Positions 1 through 11,660 of a stretch of 64,000 nt of DNA are shown one piece after another. Below the pieces are notes generated by a model, which did no database searches, had not been told where the DNA came from, and saw only the letters and a program-made list of their open reading frames with translations. Position numbers and translations under genes: made by a program. Source of the stretch: Armillaria gallica. Its lineage: Eukaryota > Basidiomycota > Agaricomycetes > Agaricales > Physalacriaceae. How positions within the stretch are numbered: position 1 is the stretch's first letter; every line of letters begins with the position of its first letter. The stretch lies in contig JBANDB010000001.1 of assembly GCA_037576215.1 (NCBI GenBank), positions 1,240,001 through 1,304,000 on the forward strand. The letters run 5' to 3'.

Positions 1-811
1 CAGGAGAAGAGTGATTGCTGGGGACACTCCAGATGGACCGCTACACAAGTCAAAGGATAAGGATGGGGACTATGAGACTGAGTTGCTGACTAGGTTTCAT
101 AAGCAGCTGCAGTCTATGAATTACATTTCATATTGTAATGTGTCTGCCAGTGCAGTGCTAAGGAGCATGCAGGATCGGGTGTCTACCAACCCAGTGGACA
201 AAGTTGCAGGGCTGACATTTTCTCTGATGTCCAAGAGGATACCAGCATATGATGAGACCCAGTCTCTTGAGGAGGCATGGACAGAGCTGGTAAATACAAT
301 GGATGTGGAAATTCAGGGGAAGTTGTTTTATCAGTATCCTGAACCTGGAAATGCAGGCACAAAGTGGAGACCATCATGGGATCAGGTTATGACATAGTCT
401 TTGCTCATAGATAACATTGGCTCCAACATCAAAGTTGAGCAGAATGAGATGAATGAAGACTGGTCTGATACAGAGTGTATTGAAACAGGGTTGGTTCAAG
501 GGTTAGCTGCTGTGGAAAGGAATGATCAACATGGAAAGTTGATTGTTAAAGACAAAGATGGGATAGAACTCATATTCAACATCATGGTCATCCACAAGCA
601 CCTGATATCTGATGACACATACACACTGATTCACCATGAGTCCAGGACCAGGACTGGGTCCCCATCACCTTATTGGGTCATTGGACAAAGACTGCTAAGG
701 AAAAAGTTTGAGAAAGTGTCCACAATTAAAATTATTGAAAAACTCAGATGGAGAGAGATATCAAAGTTGTGGAGGCTGCAGACCAAACAGTGTCAATATA
801 TTCTGGTTTGA
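1..811 (+). pseudogene. HET-domain protein, 3' part, copy 1 (cut by window start)
   Basis: This is the C-terminal half of a heterokaryon-incompatibility (HET) family protein. It aligns by eye, residue by residue, with the tail of the copy at 32820-34757: both share IAGDTPDGPLH near the start, then FHKQLQ, STNPVDKVAGL, ETQSLEEAW, YPEPG, KWRPSW and GQRL..FEKVST. The HET core itself lies before the window. A TAG at about 395-397 interrupts the frame after WDQVMT; the paralog reads lysine there. The text resumes in another frame from 401 and is recognisable to about 725. CpG is nearly absent. HET proteins in filamentous fungi trigger cell death after fusion of unlike hyphae; this copy is unlikely to make a full protein. 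Confidence 0.75.
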
Positions 812-1029
812 GTTAGTAAGTACACATGCAATATGCTAAAAATTTGTGAAAGAGCTGAGAAGATGGCAATCCTGCAGCACATTGCTGGTTAAGAAAGAAG
901 AAAGAGGAAATTAAAGAGTGAAAAGTTGTAGTAAAATAATATTTAGTATACAAGTAGGTACAGTAGTCTACAATGTACTTTACATGTGCATTCATTTGCT
1001 ATCATGCAAATAGTGAAACATCTTACAAG

Positions 1030-1200
1030 TATAAGAGTTGTTTCAATTTGTATACATAGAGGAAAGTGGCAACATGCTGGTAATTGGAGAGAGAGCTGCA
1101 AACAATCCAATGAGGCACACATAATTGTTTTATGTGACAGACATGTTCATCATGAAGTAAAGGAATTTTATCAATAATGATGAGGCAAACAAGATTCCCA
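1030..1200 (-). pseudogene. BRR2: BRR2-like helicase shard (DExH box)
   Basis: Read on the minus strand, 1200-1140 gives a decayed DExH-box text (LLIDKIPLLHDEHV) matching the cleaner copy IVIDEIHLLHDERV at about 25800-25740. The two also share flanking DNA (ctggtaattggagagag at 1075 and at 25685). It is a short, CpG-depleted relic of the U5 snRNP RNA helicase gene, not a gene. Confidence 0.5.
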
Positions 1201-1500
1201 CAACTGCTTCACATTGGCCTAAGTATCAAGGAATCATCAGCAACAATATCAAGACACAGTTTAGGAAACATACCTTTCCACCGCCAGTAGTTGGTGCTAA
1301 ACGCAATGAGGTAGAACTTGTTTTAAGCTTGGGAGCAGGTGACCACCCTGACTGAAGGCTATATTCGAGTGTGGCTGACTTGGGTACCTCAGGTTTGCCT
1401 TCATTAATGTCCATAGTGTCTGACAATCCCCCGCTAGTCTGCAAAGAATCCAGCTCATGCTCCTTTTTGCGCATGGCAACTTAATGTTGCTCCACACGAG
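1192..1500 (+). repeat. Dispersed repeat unit A, decayed copy
   Basis: The unit starts with ctaagtatcaaggaat and contains a segment ending in gtagttggtgctaaacgc. Related copies lie at 4790-4975 (reverse orientation), 10228-10530 and 17700-17990. One minus-strand reading carries a shared SSTSLRLAPTTG peptide in several copies, but I do not recognise the protein. This copy is CpG-poor; the 17.7-kb copy keeps its CpGs. Confidence 0.6.
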
Positions 1501-2060
1501 CTTGTTGCCCTAGATAATGGTGCTGCAGTTTTTAAGGAATTTTGTCATGATATGGAAAATCTAGTAGTCGAAGAGCTCCATGAGCTGGGTGTCAGTCACA
1601 AAAGTTGGTCAATGTTCAACTAGGTGTCAAGAATGGAGAATACAGAGTAGGCAACCAGCACTGAACTCAGGGTCCTTGTCGACTTTGGATTTTGCGGATC
1701 TGGCACCTCTGCACCAACTTGGCCACCATCTTCAGGTGTAGCCCTGCCATCACATGCTTGTGGGTTAACTCATCTCTATTTTCAAACTCTTCTTTGCAAC
1801 TCATCATCAGTCTCTGAATCCTTCTGTTCCATATTGTGATCATGCCATAGCCATTACTCTTCTTTGACAGACTGACAAATTGAGAGAACTGTTCACTGCT
1901 TACTAGCATCGCAGGGTTGGGGATGGGTGTCAATGCCAGGTTTGAGTAGGATGGTGGTCAGGACAGTCACACCAGCAGCATGTTCTCAAAAATATTCACT
2001 CTCCAACCATCAGGTTGATCACAATATCAATTCCCTGGCCATAGATTCCAAACAGGGAGA
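1500..2060 (+). repeat. Dispersed repeat unit B, decayed copy
   Basis: This stretch aligns with 19440-20060 and 26470-27470. Shared landmarks are cttgtcgactttgga (1674, 19673), gcagggttggggacggg (1911, 19907, 27316) and gatatcgatcccctggccat (decayed at 2020; intact at about 20040 and 27460). The version here has TpG or CpA at most CpGs of the other two. No open reading frame is convincing. Confidence 0.6.
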
Positions 2061-3095
2061 TTAAGGTGATGTTATGTTCATCCTCAATGTAACGTTGGAA
2101 GGTATCACCTCTCTATCAATGTCTTTTAACCATGATCAAAAAGGTTTTGGTGCTGTCATGAATCTTCTCATCCCAATGCAAGTCAGGGATGATTGAAAGA
2201 CCGAAACACAGCAAATAGATTACACTTGAACCTGGTGATAATCTCAGAAATACTGCTTATAATGAGGAAGCAATCTACACACCAAAGTTTAAAGAAGTTG
2301 TGGATGAGTCGATGTACCAGGTTTTCTGCATTTCGGATAGGAGGTCTCCAGAAACACCACTTTAACATTCAAAGTGGAATAAGAGTAGTAATCACTCATG
2401 AGATCAAAGCACCAATGCCAGGGCTATCGGCTTAAAGTTATTTCAAATTGTCACTTCTTGTAAAAGGTCTTTCTTATGATTTCTGAAGGGACATCTTTGA
2501 ATTGTTGGAGAGGTCCCCACCTAATGCAAAGTGTCACCACTAGCACCAAGGAGAGTAATGCAGTACATGACTTACATTCAGTTTTCTACTATCTTACTGA
2601 GCTCAAGAGCTGCCTTCACCCATCTGCAGTTCAGACATATTCTAAAGCTCACTAATAATCAATCGGTATATCTAGAAGCTGTAAGGAAAATAGGCATATC
2701 ACACGACAAATTGTTGAACGAATACCATGTTGGCAACAAGAATAAACCCTAGATGTAAAGTTAGCCTGCAAAGAACGAAGGGCAAAGAAATATTTAACAT
2801 ACCATCCGGCTAGAGTCGCAGCACACATGAAAACCTGAAAAGAACCATCAGCAAACAGTTCCACCATCAGGGAATATTCTTCCTGTGGTATACCAGCATG
2901 ATGGAGACTGAAACCAGAAGGAAAGAGATTACGAAGGTTGGATCCCTTGACATTGCTGGCTTCTTTTGTCAGAATTTCCTATGTAGCGCCATCAGCTTTG
3001 ATGAACTCAGTAATTGTCTCTTTAGAACTGGACCATATCCATTGTGAAGCAGGTGGACTTCATAGACAATGAGGAGCTCAGTGAACCAGACAATT
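2000..3095 (-). pseudogene. BRR2: BRR2-like helicase pseudogene shards, decayed copy
   Basis: Minus-strand text in several frames follows the order of the BRR2 (Ski2-like U5 snRNP) helicase. At about 3090-3010 there is a DExH-like stretch (YEVHLLHNGYGPVLK). At 2940-2800 come HHAGIPQEE and LFADGSFQV..CAATLA, matching the helicase block HHAGM..LFADGSIQVLVCTATLAWG. At about 2370-2200 comes IRNAE..VHRLIHNFFKL, at 2170-2110 EKIHDSTKTFLIMVK, and at about 2090-2030 RYIEDEHNIT, all from the first Sec63 unit. Pieces are missing between motifs, frames change and CpG is depleted. It is a relic; the real gene must be elsewhere. Confidence 0.65.
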
Positions 3096-3099
3096 TTAA

Positions 3100-4650
3100 G
3101 GGATTTTGTTGTGATACAGATATGGAAAATCTGGTGGTTGAAGAGATTTATGAGCTGATCTTTGCAGCCACAAAGGTTGAACTAGGAACTTGAGGGAGAG
3201 CACTGAGGTTTGTTGCAGCAGTGAACAATCGACGATGTCCTTGTTGGCTCTGGATCCAGCACCTCTTCTTTGCTGTCCCACCCTTTTCGTCGACTCATCT
3301 CTGATTCAAACCCTTCTTTGTCCTCGTCCTCTTGCCCCTCTTTGTCGAAAATCATAGCAATGCCAACTTGTCATCAATCTCTGCATCCTCAGTCCTAATG
3401 CAGCATACTGGGATCCAACATTACTTTACTCATCCTTTGAGCCATGGCCAGCAATCATCTTCAATGGGCTGACAAGTCAAGAGAATTGTTCGCAGGTTAT
3501 GGGTTCAAGGGCCTCTTGCCAGGATCAGGGCTGGGTGTCACTGCCAAGTTTGAGTAGGTGGCCTGGGACAGTCAGCAGCATGTACTTGGAGGTTCTCATG
3601 CTCTGACTATCCCATCGACCATGATCATGGCAGCCTACAAGCACTAACAAAAGCCATACAGAAGCTTCCTAGATGTTTTGGCATTGCTGGATATCACCTA
3701 GGACCCTGATGAACATGTAGAATGACAGGGCTCAGTTTGTGAGTCACTGAAATGCTGGGCACTACTAGTGCTGATATAGATATTTAGTTAGTGCCCCTCA
3801 AAATATTGGGAGAATCTATCTATAGGGTTGCTGTGCTAATAAGCATAGAATGGCTGGCAACTGTTGTCTGAGGGAGCATTATGCAGTCATCTAATCATAA
3901 ACTCCCTTTTCATATTATGGAGAGACCAAACATTGACCCATCCTGAGATAGCATGGACCAGTGCCCATGCAATATGTGATATTGAGTGCAGACTCTGAGA
4001 CTTGTGTTTCTATCATTGCCATGCTTAATAAGAAGGAGTGAGTAGATGTGTGCAGGTCAAATAAGATAGTACAAGTATAATCCTTGCAGATTTTTGTTTT
4101 TGACACCAAATGTACAGGCTCTTGCATCAAAGATGATGCACCTTGGTTTCTTTGGCCCTGCAAAGAGGCAACCTATTAGTTTCAGTACTATGGGATATGG
4201 TTAGGAACTGTTGAGTTCTCTTTCAGCCAATATATTCAATGTGCTAATTGTGGTATCCACAGGATGGAGAATTGTCCCATTCACTGCTGAACAATGACAC
4301 TATCACACCATGTTCAAGTCTATCATACAACAATACCAAGCTATTGGACACTAGGTATGATTCCTGTCAGAAATACCACTACCATAATCTGATTTTGACA
4401 TGGGTAGTGTCCCAGAAACCAGTTAGATTCAGCATTGGGAAGGGCCAACTGTGAGTCAACTACTATGAGGTATGCCCTGATCAGAAGCATGTTGCTGTAA
4501 ACATTTGGGACTATAGCAATGAAGTGCTGCCATTGTTTTGGAGCCAATATTGTGCCAATGTTGAATATCCTCCTCACCACGAAGAGATTCCTGGTAGATG
4601 TATCACTGCTGAGAATTGAAACGACATCAAACACATGCCATTATTTATTA
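3100..4650. repeat. Decayed mosaic of dispersed repeats
   Basis: No gene is visible. Pieces resemble DNA in the CpG-rich centre: 3590-3630 resembles 27430-27470; 3830-3935 (ctgtgctaataagcatagaatggc) resembles 29486-29620; 4340-4400 (gctattggacactaggta) resembles 21935-21990; and 4430-4490 resembles 21350-21420. All versions here are CpG-poor. Confidence 0.5.
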
Positions 4651-4789
4651 TTCACGATGGTATTGTCTGGTGCACCACAGACTGATGCTGATAAACCCGT
4701 TTATGTTCAAATTGAGGTTCCTGTGTGCGAGAAGAGGATGGGCTGGATTCTTCATGGACTAGCGGGAGATCTTCAGATGCTATAGACAT

Positions 4790-4975
4790 TGAGGAAGCGA
4801 AATCTGAGGTATGGCATTTAGTCAGGGTAATCATCTCCTCCCAAGCTTGACTGCATCCAAAGCGAGCTCTACCCCATTGCATTTGGCACCGACTACAGGC
4901 ACTGGAAAGGTATGCTTCTTAAGCTGCATCTTGATTCCATCGCTGACTATTCCTTGATACTTAGGCCAATGTGAC
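4790..4975 (-). repeat. Dispersed repeat unit A, reverse copy
   Basis: This is the reverse complement of the unit at 1192-1500 and 10228-10530, recognised by tccttgatacttaggcc at 4951 and by the ggcaccgac..aggcactggaaagg block at 4885-4910. CpG is depleted and there is no coding potential I can defend. Confidence 0.55.
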
Positions 4976-4999
4976 ATACTTTATGATGAAAGTGTTTGC

Positions 5000-5545
5000 T
5001 GCATAGAGCAAGAATGTGTGTCCCATTGAGTTGTCTACTACTCTCTCCAATTACTAGCATCTTGCCACTTTCCTCTATGTAGACTAATTGAAAGGAGTCT
5101 TTTACTTCGATGCTTTGTAACAACCCTGTAGGCTGCAGCAGTAGTTCATCAGAGATCCTAAAAAGAATCTGAACAAGTGGTACCAAGGGTCAGACAAAGC
5201 CTTCTATAAGATTACAAGATAGCCCCTTGCCACATTGGAAAGATTCAACCACTTGCTTTCATGTACTCACTTTAAGAGACCACAAAGATGGCAAGACTGC
5301 CCAGTAGCTTCACTCCGAAACTAGGCTTCTTATATCCTTCAAGCATCTCATCCTTTCCAAAAATTTCCCTACTCCAACACCTCTCTTGGATCTTCATTCT
5401 CTTCTGCTATCAACCATCTATCACAAAGAGCTTTAGCAGACCTGCATGTCCACAATAGAAACATCCAACAAGATACAGATACAGGCTTTTCAGGCACTGT
5501 ATACATCGGATGAGAATGTTTTCATTGGTGCTCCCACCAATGATG
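5000..5545 (+). pseudogene. BRR2: BRR2-like helicase shards, decayed copy, upstream of the CTAGT-rich insert
   Basis: Plus-strand text shows FDAL*QPCRLQQ*FI at about 5097-5145 (family FDASYRPCGLQQQFIG), then Y..S.KAFYKIT, then YSL*ETTKMA at about 5265-5300 (family HSRKETAKTA). At 5465-5545 it reads IQIQAFQALYTSDENVFIGAPTN, which is the second-cassette stretch leading into the Walker A P-loop. The P-loop is cut exactly here, and its second half (GKTVCAEFALLR) reappears at about 6876. Several Arg and Gln codons have become stops. The order is collinear with BRR2, but the Sec63 unit that should lie between the cassettes is missing. Confidence 0.65.
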
Positions 5546-6875
5546 AGCTCGGTAACAGCGAGTGGCAAATGGACTAGAGGCTGACAATGAACACCAACAA
5601 CACTAAACCAATCACTAACTCTACACTTATCACCAATGTATTGAATTTGGGCATTTCGAGTACGATGGAAGCACTCTGCAGACTTCAATAATCAAGGAAA
5701 GTTGTTTAAAGACGTTTTATTTCATTACTAGTGAGCTATACAAGCATACTACTCACACTAGTGGGGTTGGTAAGACACAATTGGATGAATAGTGACTCGA
5801 CTTGAGCTACTGCGCTCGCTCTGACTGGGACTGCTTCAAACTAGTGGCTCTCTTGGCCCTATAATGTCTTACAAGTGAATAAACACTTGACTAGTCACTT
5901 TCTAGGCAAACTAGTGGTGCTCTTGGCCTAAGAATAATACTTTAAACTTCAAGAACTCGCTTGAACTAACTTCAAAACACTCTTGGCCTTTGCAGGACAC
6001 AAAAGATTGCTCTAAGACACTTCTATTCACTCAATGCTATGGGTAACTTAGTGACTAGTAGCCGCTTCATCGAGGTTAAGCACAAAAGCCTTTAATTGGG
6101 GCACTAGATACTGACTAGTAGGTCACAATTGCAGGGATGGCTTGCCTGAGCCGCACGTGCACCTATTCTACTACTTATATACTGACAAACAAGGTATGAT
6201 CAAGCTATAAATAACTGGCTAGAGGGGTATTATTGATAAGGATTTCTTGGCTAGTCACGAATAATGGTGAATAATCACACAATAGTCGGTCTAGAAATGG
6301 TTGCTTGCTGACTAGTGAGCCTAGGAGCTCCACTAGTGCCAAGGATAAATGACTAGGCCAGCGAATGTGCCTGTAGCAGCTGTCGATCGTGATCGAAGGC
6401 GCAGCCCGGCTATACTAGTCCCGATCGTAATAGATCTGTATCACGCTAGTTGGATCTCCCGCAAGGTTAATCCATTGCTAATTCATTTCTAAGTCCTGCT
6501 TTGAGATTGCCACGTGACTAGTTAAGCTGACTTAGGCATTTGTGCCCAGATCGGTCCGCTAGTGACTGAACTTCACGAGATTTGTGTCCTCTGCTTCTTG
6601 TTTAGTGTGCTAGTCGTGTTACTTGTCTGCTAGTGGCTGTATTCACTTAGCCCTGTTAGCATTCAAGTCACTAGTACGGCCAGCTGGTGGATTTAACCCA
6701 CTAGTGGTATCGCATCTAAGTCCTGGCTCTACTAGTCGCATACTAGTCTAACTATCAGCTCGAAGCCTCAGCTATAGTCCTCTAAGTATCACTAATGTAA
6801 GATAGATATGCAATAGTATTATTATAAAATCGCAAAATCTAGATGTGAACATGTAGACGGCATATCACTGACAAT
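5541..6875. mobile_element. CTAGT-rich non-coding insert of about 1.3 kb
   Basis: This stretch interrupts the P-loop codons of the BRR2 relic. It contains about 17 ACTAGT hexamers plus about 6 GCTAGT, clustered between 5725 and 6750, where chance predicts well under one ACTAGT. Several sit in longer shared words such as actagtggctcttggcc or actagtg.gctcttggcc. CpGs are present (e.g. around 6385-6430) although both flanks are CpG-poor, so it probably arrived after the host region decayed. No ORF is convincing except a short minus-strand one at 5410-5688, which overlaps the junction. I could not identify clean terminal inverted repeats or a target duplication; the edges are set by the interrupted helicase text. 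Dense short motifs of this kind resemble transposase-binding subterminal repeats of non-autonomous hAT or CACTA elements, which is an inference. Confidence 0.55.
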
Positions 6876-7060
6876 GGAAAGACTGTTTGTGCTGAGTTTG
6901 CTTTGCTTAGACAAGTTATGGAGCAAGCAGGAATAACCAAGGGCCTTCTGTTTTGAGCCTCACCACAACTGTATAACAGCACATCTGCTGATGGCATAGT
7001 GTGTAAAACTAATAAATAAATTAACCTTTATATGAGAAGGAATAATATAGATGCTCATCT
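6876..7060 (+). pseudogene. BRR2: BRR2-like helicase shard, continuation after the insert
   Basis: It begins with GKTVCAEFALLR, the second half of the Walker A region whose first half ends at about 5545. The following bases match the reverse complement of 25370-25180 closely, up to the F-box gene's upstream region. CpG-depleted. Confidence 0.6.
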
Positions 7061-7233
7061 CCAGATTTCGTGTTCAGCAAACTCCAACTGAACTTGAATA
7101 GTTCCTTTACGGTCACTACATATGATCTTCTTCTACTCTAATGGAAGTCAACTTGGCAGGATATTCAAGAGATGTAGGTTTCACCTTGTATATCTGATAA
7201 AAGAGAAAACTAAGATGTAGTATTAGAGGCAAC

Positions 7234-8804
7234 ATGAAGGTGACAGACACAATGTTCCACTTGGATGCAGTGGCACATTCTGTACCAGAGCCTGTACTCC
7301 CACCCGATGCTCTGAACTCCTAGATCTCTGGTATTCTTCATGCAACATGATCATTCCTTGATACTGACCATAATGGGATACTCCAAAATATCGAACTTTT
7401 CCAACAGCAGCTCTCGAGGTACAATGCCTTGCTAGATCGCATCGGTGAAGTGAGATTGGAGATTCAATGCCATTGTGATGCAGTTCATAGGTTCATGGCA
7501 ACCTACTCGTCAACACTGGCACCAATCTGGCATCTTCCCAGTGAAATTTTTTGTGCTGTATTTTGCAAGGTACAGATTTTGCTGTGGTGCAACATGGAGG
7601 ACGAGTCAAAATCAGAATCAGAATCAGAAGACTACCAGATGCTGGATTTTTCACAGAGTCCATGGAAGCTCAGCCATATGTGCAGTGCCTGGAGAGATAT
7701 CATTTTATCTTATCCCCAGCTGTGGTCACATATAGTCCTGTGAAGTCCAATGGAGATGCTGGATCCTACAGTATCTGCACTTTAAGCCATGATTCTTCAT
7801 TCAGCACAGCATCCTCTTGATATCATGTTTGAACTTGAGGACTGTGATGAGGATGCAGCTGTCCAAGCCTTTTTCATGATTCTCAATGAATCATATTGGT
7901 GGAGGAGTATGGACCTACAGATATCCGACAAGACTTTTTTTGAGCAGTTAAAGGTGATTCATGGAAAGATTTCTTGTTTTGAATCTCTGACTATAAAAAT
8001 TGCATACTCCCTATCATATAGCAGACAGGAGCTACTCAAAGGGGTTCGAAGTGCATTCATGGATGCCCCTCACCTTCAAAAGGTGGTTTTAGATCGCACT
8101 TCATATTTCCTCATCATATCACTCATCTAGTGACATCTATGAGCAGTGTTTCTAACCTTGAAGCATATCAGTCTCTTGTGGAATGCCGTCTTGTTGAAAA
8201 AGAAGGTCCTGGTCCTGGTTTCTTTTCTCCTCATCCCATCCACCTTCCCAATGTCTGACATCTCTTTGTATCATCAGTGCATCTACTTACGTATCTGCAC
8301 CTACTTTCCTTAGACGATCTCATGATTTCAAGTGCTGGCAATGTGTTTGGTATAGATGGTGTTGTCTTAGTGATGAATGAGTTTATCCACCATTCTTGTT
8401 GCACCCTTACGAGCTTAGCCATTTATAATCCTGTTGCATTCCATCAGGTCTTCATCAAAGACTGTCTCTTGTTGATGGACAGTCTGGCGTCCCTAGAAAT
8501 TGGTCTACTTTGGAATGTGGACATTAAAGTTATTTTCAGTCTGCTTGCTTCTAGCAAATTCCTCTCAAATTTGCAGCATCTGTCAGTGTGGGTTCCCTGC
8601 ACACAGCCCTCATTATGGGGACCCCTTACCACTATGATCAGTTTACGAAGCCAATATTTTTGTTCGATCAGAATATCTTGTGACACAGCTGATAATGTGG
8701 AGAGAGTTAATGAACATCTTGTGCCACTAAAGCTACCCAGTTTCTCTATAGTTGTTTCTGTGAACAATGTGTTATCCTATTTTGAAAACTTTGAATCTGG
8801 ATAA
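7234..8804 (+). pseudogene. F-box protein pseudogene, CpG-decayed paralog of 23308-24951
   Basis: The whole length aligns with the intact F-box gene on the other strand at 23308-24951, from the start region (TDTMFHLDAVA) to the last codons (NFE.SG then stop). The F-box-like segment is around 7510-7740 (LAPIWHLPSEIFCAVF..WKLSHMCSAWRDIILSYPQLWSHI). Differences are overwhelmingly those expected from CpG loss: Arg becomes Cys, His, Trp or stop, and one run of three arginines in the intact copy reads Cys-His-Cys here. Stops and small gaps (near 7321, 7348, 7741, 8100) kill the frame. F-box proteins bring substrates to SCF ubiquitin ligases; agarics have very large lineage-specific F-box families. 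Confidence 0.85.
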
Positions 8805-10300
8805 TACTTTGTTGGTACAGTTGTGTACTATTATGGTCTGTCACATAGCAATTTCTCAGCAAAAGAGAAGGATATGGCTGGTGATGGACAATCTCTATGT
8901 ATGGTATGGTACCTATATCATTCAGCATTTTATGATAATTATCTGCCACATACTATGCATATGTTGAATTACTCAAGTGTCACACATGATCATGTTTGTG
9001 CCTTCAGCCCAAGGCCTCAGTTTTGTGGTCTAGCACTTTTTTTAGACAACAGTTAGCTGCATGGCAAAACTTTTTAAATAATTCAAACAGGATATACTTG
9101 AAGCGACAACCAGTCTTCTGTCTGCAGACACCAAAATTAGTTACTGTTTCAATGGATCCCCAACCTCAAAATAGGGTTTAGTTTTCACATGATATGGTGG
9201 GATGGCCTGAGCTGACACTGAAAAGAGTATCGCTGCACTCGACATGAATACAGAGGGTTGTGCTGATGATGAACAGGTAAGCGCCGAACGCTCCTAAAAA
9301 ACATGACTGGACAGACTCCTGGGCTATCTGCTAGGATTGCGGCCTTTCCATCCCTCAACAGGATTCATACCCAGTATGGACAAGACTGATACATCTACAC
9401 AATGAACTCCAACCCCGCTTTAGCCGCATAAAAACACAGGTAAAGAGACCATGTGGCATGCTCCAGGCTCATCTCGCATGAATGAGGGTGGGTTGGCCTG
9501 GGAAGCCAGGTTGGAAGGTGTGGTCCATTGACTGCATACACAGTAATAGGATACTACTGAGGTCAAAATCAGATAAAGGTAGCAGACCTAACAAGAACCA
9601 TACCTAATGTCTAATAGCTCAATGGCTGACAAGTATCCAGTGGAGGCAGAGTAGGTTATGGGTTCAAGTAGCAGGGCCCAGTCAGTATTCAGCATTGGGA
9701 AGGGCCAGCCATAAGTCGACCATGAGTGGGTATGCTCTGATCAGATGCATGTCAACCAATGCGAGCTGGCTGCAAATATTTAGGACTAGTATCATTTTGG
9801 AAACATTAAGACGATCATTCGCCAATGTGGGCATATATATCCCCTCCACCATGGAGGGATAACTTTGAGAGTCACTTGTGAGTGTGAAGATGCTAGAGGC
9901 AATGCATCTGACAATCATTCACCTGCATGCCAGCTTTCAAGCTTATCCCAGCGCACACTGGGGCTGCATCCAAATTAAGAAACCCAGCGGCAAATGTGGA
10001 AGGTGGACAGCTTGGTATGATCATGAAGCCGGTTGAACAATGCATGGAGCGAGGGGAGCAGGACACTATTATTTTGTAGCAGGTCATCAGCGAAGCCGTC
10101 AATGCTATCAAGCCAATATATGGCTGGTATCTCTTGGTCTTGGGTTACAGCGAATGAATTTCCAGTACGAATCTCATTCATTGTATGTATAATGCCAGAC
10201 TGGGTAACTCTGCCACTACACTTATGACTGCACCTAAGTATCAAGGAATTGTTAGCGACAATATCAAGACACAGCTTAGGAAGCATACCTTTCTACTGCT
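8805..10300 (+). repeat. Decayed arm of the long inverted duplication
   Basis: 9040-9180 matches the reverse complement of about 23040-22940 (shared ccaaacaggatatacttgaa). 9180-9500 matches 22350-22060 reversed, and 9560-10280 matches about 22000-20890 reversed. No intact gene. The partner arm has about 550 bp (22361-22900) that is absent here. One CpG-bearing patch at 9280-9440 is less decayed than its surroundings. Confidence 0.6.
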
Positions 10301-11660
10301 AGTAGTCGGTGCCAAATGCAGTGAGGTAGAGCTTGCATCATAAGCTTGGGAGCAGGTGTTTGCCCTGATTGAAGGCTGTCTTGGGTACCTTGGGCTTAGT
10401 GCTTGGCGATCCCCTGCTAGTTCATGAAGAATCAGGTCCACACCGACTTCAGCATTGCCCTGTTTATCAGTGTCACCCCACATGAACTTGTTGCACCAGA
10501 CAATGGTGTCACAATTTTGAGGAATTTTGTCATGATATGGAAGATCTGGTAGTCAAAGGGATCCGTGAGCTGGTTTTCACAGCTACACAGGTTGCACATT
10601 GGATGCAGTGTCAAGAATGGGAATATGGAGGAGTCTTTATTGGCAGCAGTGACCAGGTACATTTCAGTGATCCACAATGTTGTTCTTTTCTCACTTTTTC
10701 ACCACCCCACCCTCTTTATCAATTCCTTTGACTTCAACCCTTCCTTGGCCTCTTCTTATTTGACCTCTTCTTCGAAAATGATGACAACATCAGCCTTGTA
10801 CAAGTTGTCAATCACCTGTTCTATATTGGGATGCAACATTGCCATGCTGGTAATCATGCTTCGACATTGAGAAAGCCATTTGCAGGTTAGGGTTGCTGAG
10901 TTTGAGGCTGAGTGTCGATCTGCCAAGTTTGAGTAAGATTGGTAACCGAGCATAAAACGGTCATGCACCAGACCTTCTCACGTTCCCACCATTGCCACAA
11001 AATCATGGAACCCTCCATGGACTTTGTTCCAAATTCATAAACAGCTCTTCTTTATGTCAGCCCTGTATCCCATCTCATCAGTTGAAGGTACAACAATGTT
11101 AGATTGACTTCACTAACAAGCTGCTGCTGATTAAACCTCCTAGGCAATAGATAGATCTGCTTTGGGTGCGGATCTGTGCGTGAGCTTTAGCTGAGGTCCT
11201 GGCAGATGCATAATGTGTAGAGGCACCTACTATGTAATATAGATGTTGTTCGGATGACCCGCAGCATTGAAGGCTAGGGCAATCAGTAGATGAGAGGTGG
11301 AGATCGTGCTATTCCTGAGAAATGGTGAAGACACAAGAACATGAGAACACCATAGATCCTAAACCAATTTCAACAGAAGGAGGGTGAATTGAAAGATAAA
11401 CAGTATATATGACTGCCTTCCCATCACAAAATGAGGTACCCCATTCCTCTGCGAGGATTATTTTAAGCGAGATATTGCACAGTGATATCAGTTTTGATCT
11501 GAAACAATGTCAGCCTCAAAAGCCAGCAACTCGGATGCAGAGTACATACCTCTCATGGTAGAAGACAAGACCTGCCCCACCCCATAATTTTGCCAGACAT
11601 GTCTCCTCCAGGGTCTTTCTTGCTGTTGACTCAGCACAGTAGATGGTGGTCCAAGGGGGT
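10228..11660 (+). repeat. Direct repeat, decayed copy of 17690-19110
   Basis: This is near-collinear with 17690-19110 in the same orientation, for example ggctgtcttgggtacct, gcgatcccctgctagttca, and the block from aacagctcttctt to ggtgaattgaaagataaac. Where the two differ, the copy here usually has TG or CA against CG. An insertion present at 18825-18890 is missing here. No open gene is recognised. Confidence 0.75.

Noticed and set aside
5541..6875. Terminal inverted repeats for the CTAGT-rich insert
   Set aside because: I compared both ends by eye and found no inverted match longer than chance, nor a clean target duplication.
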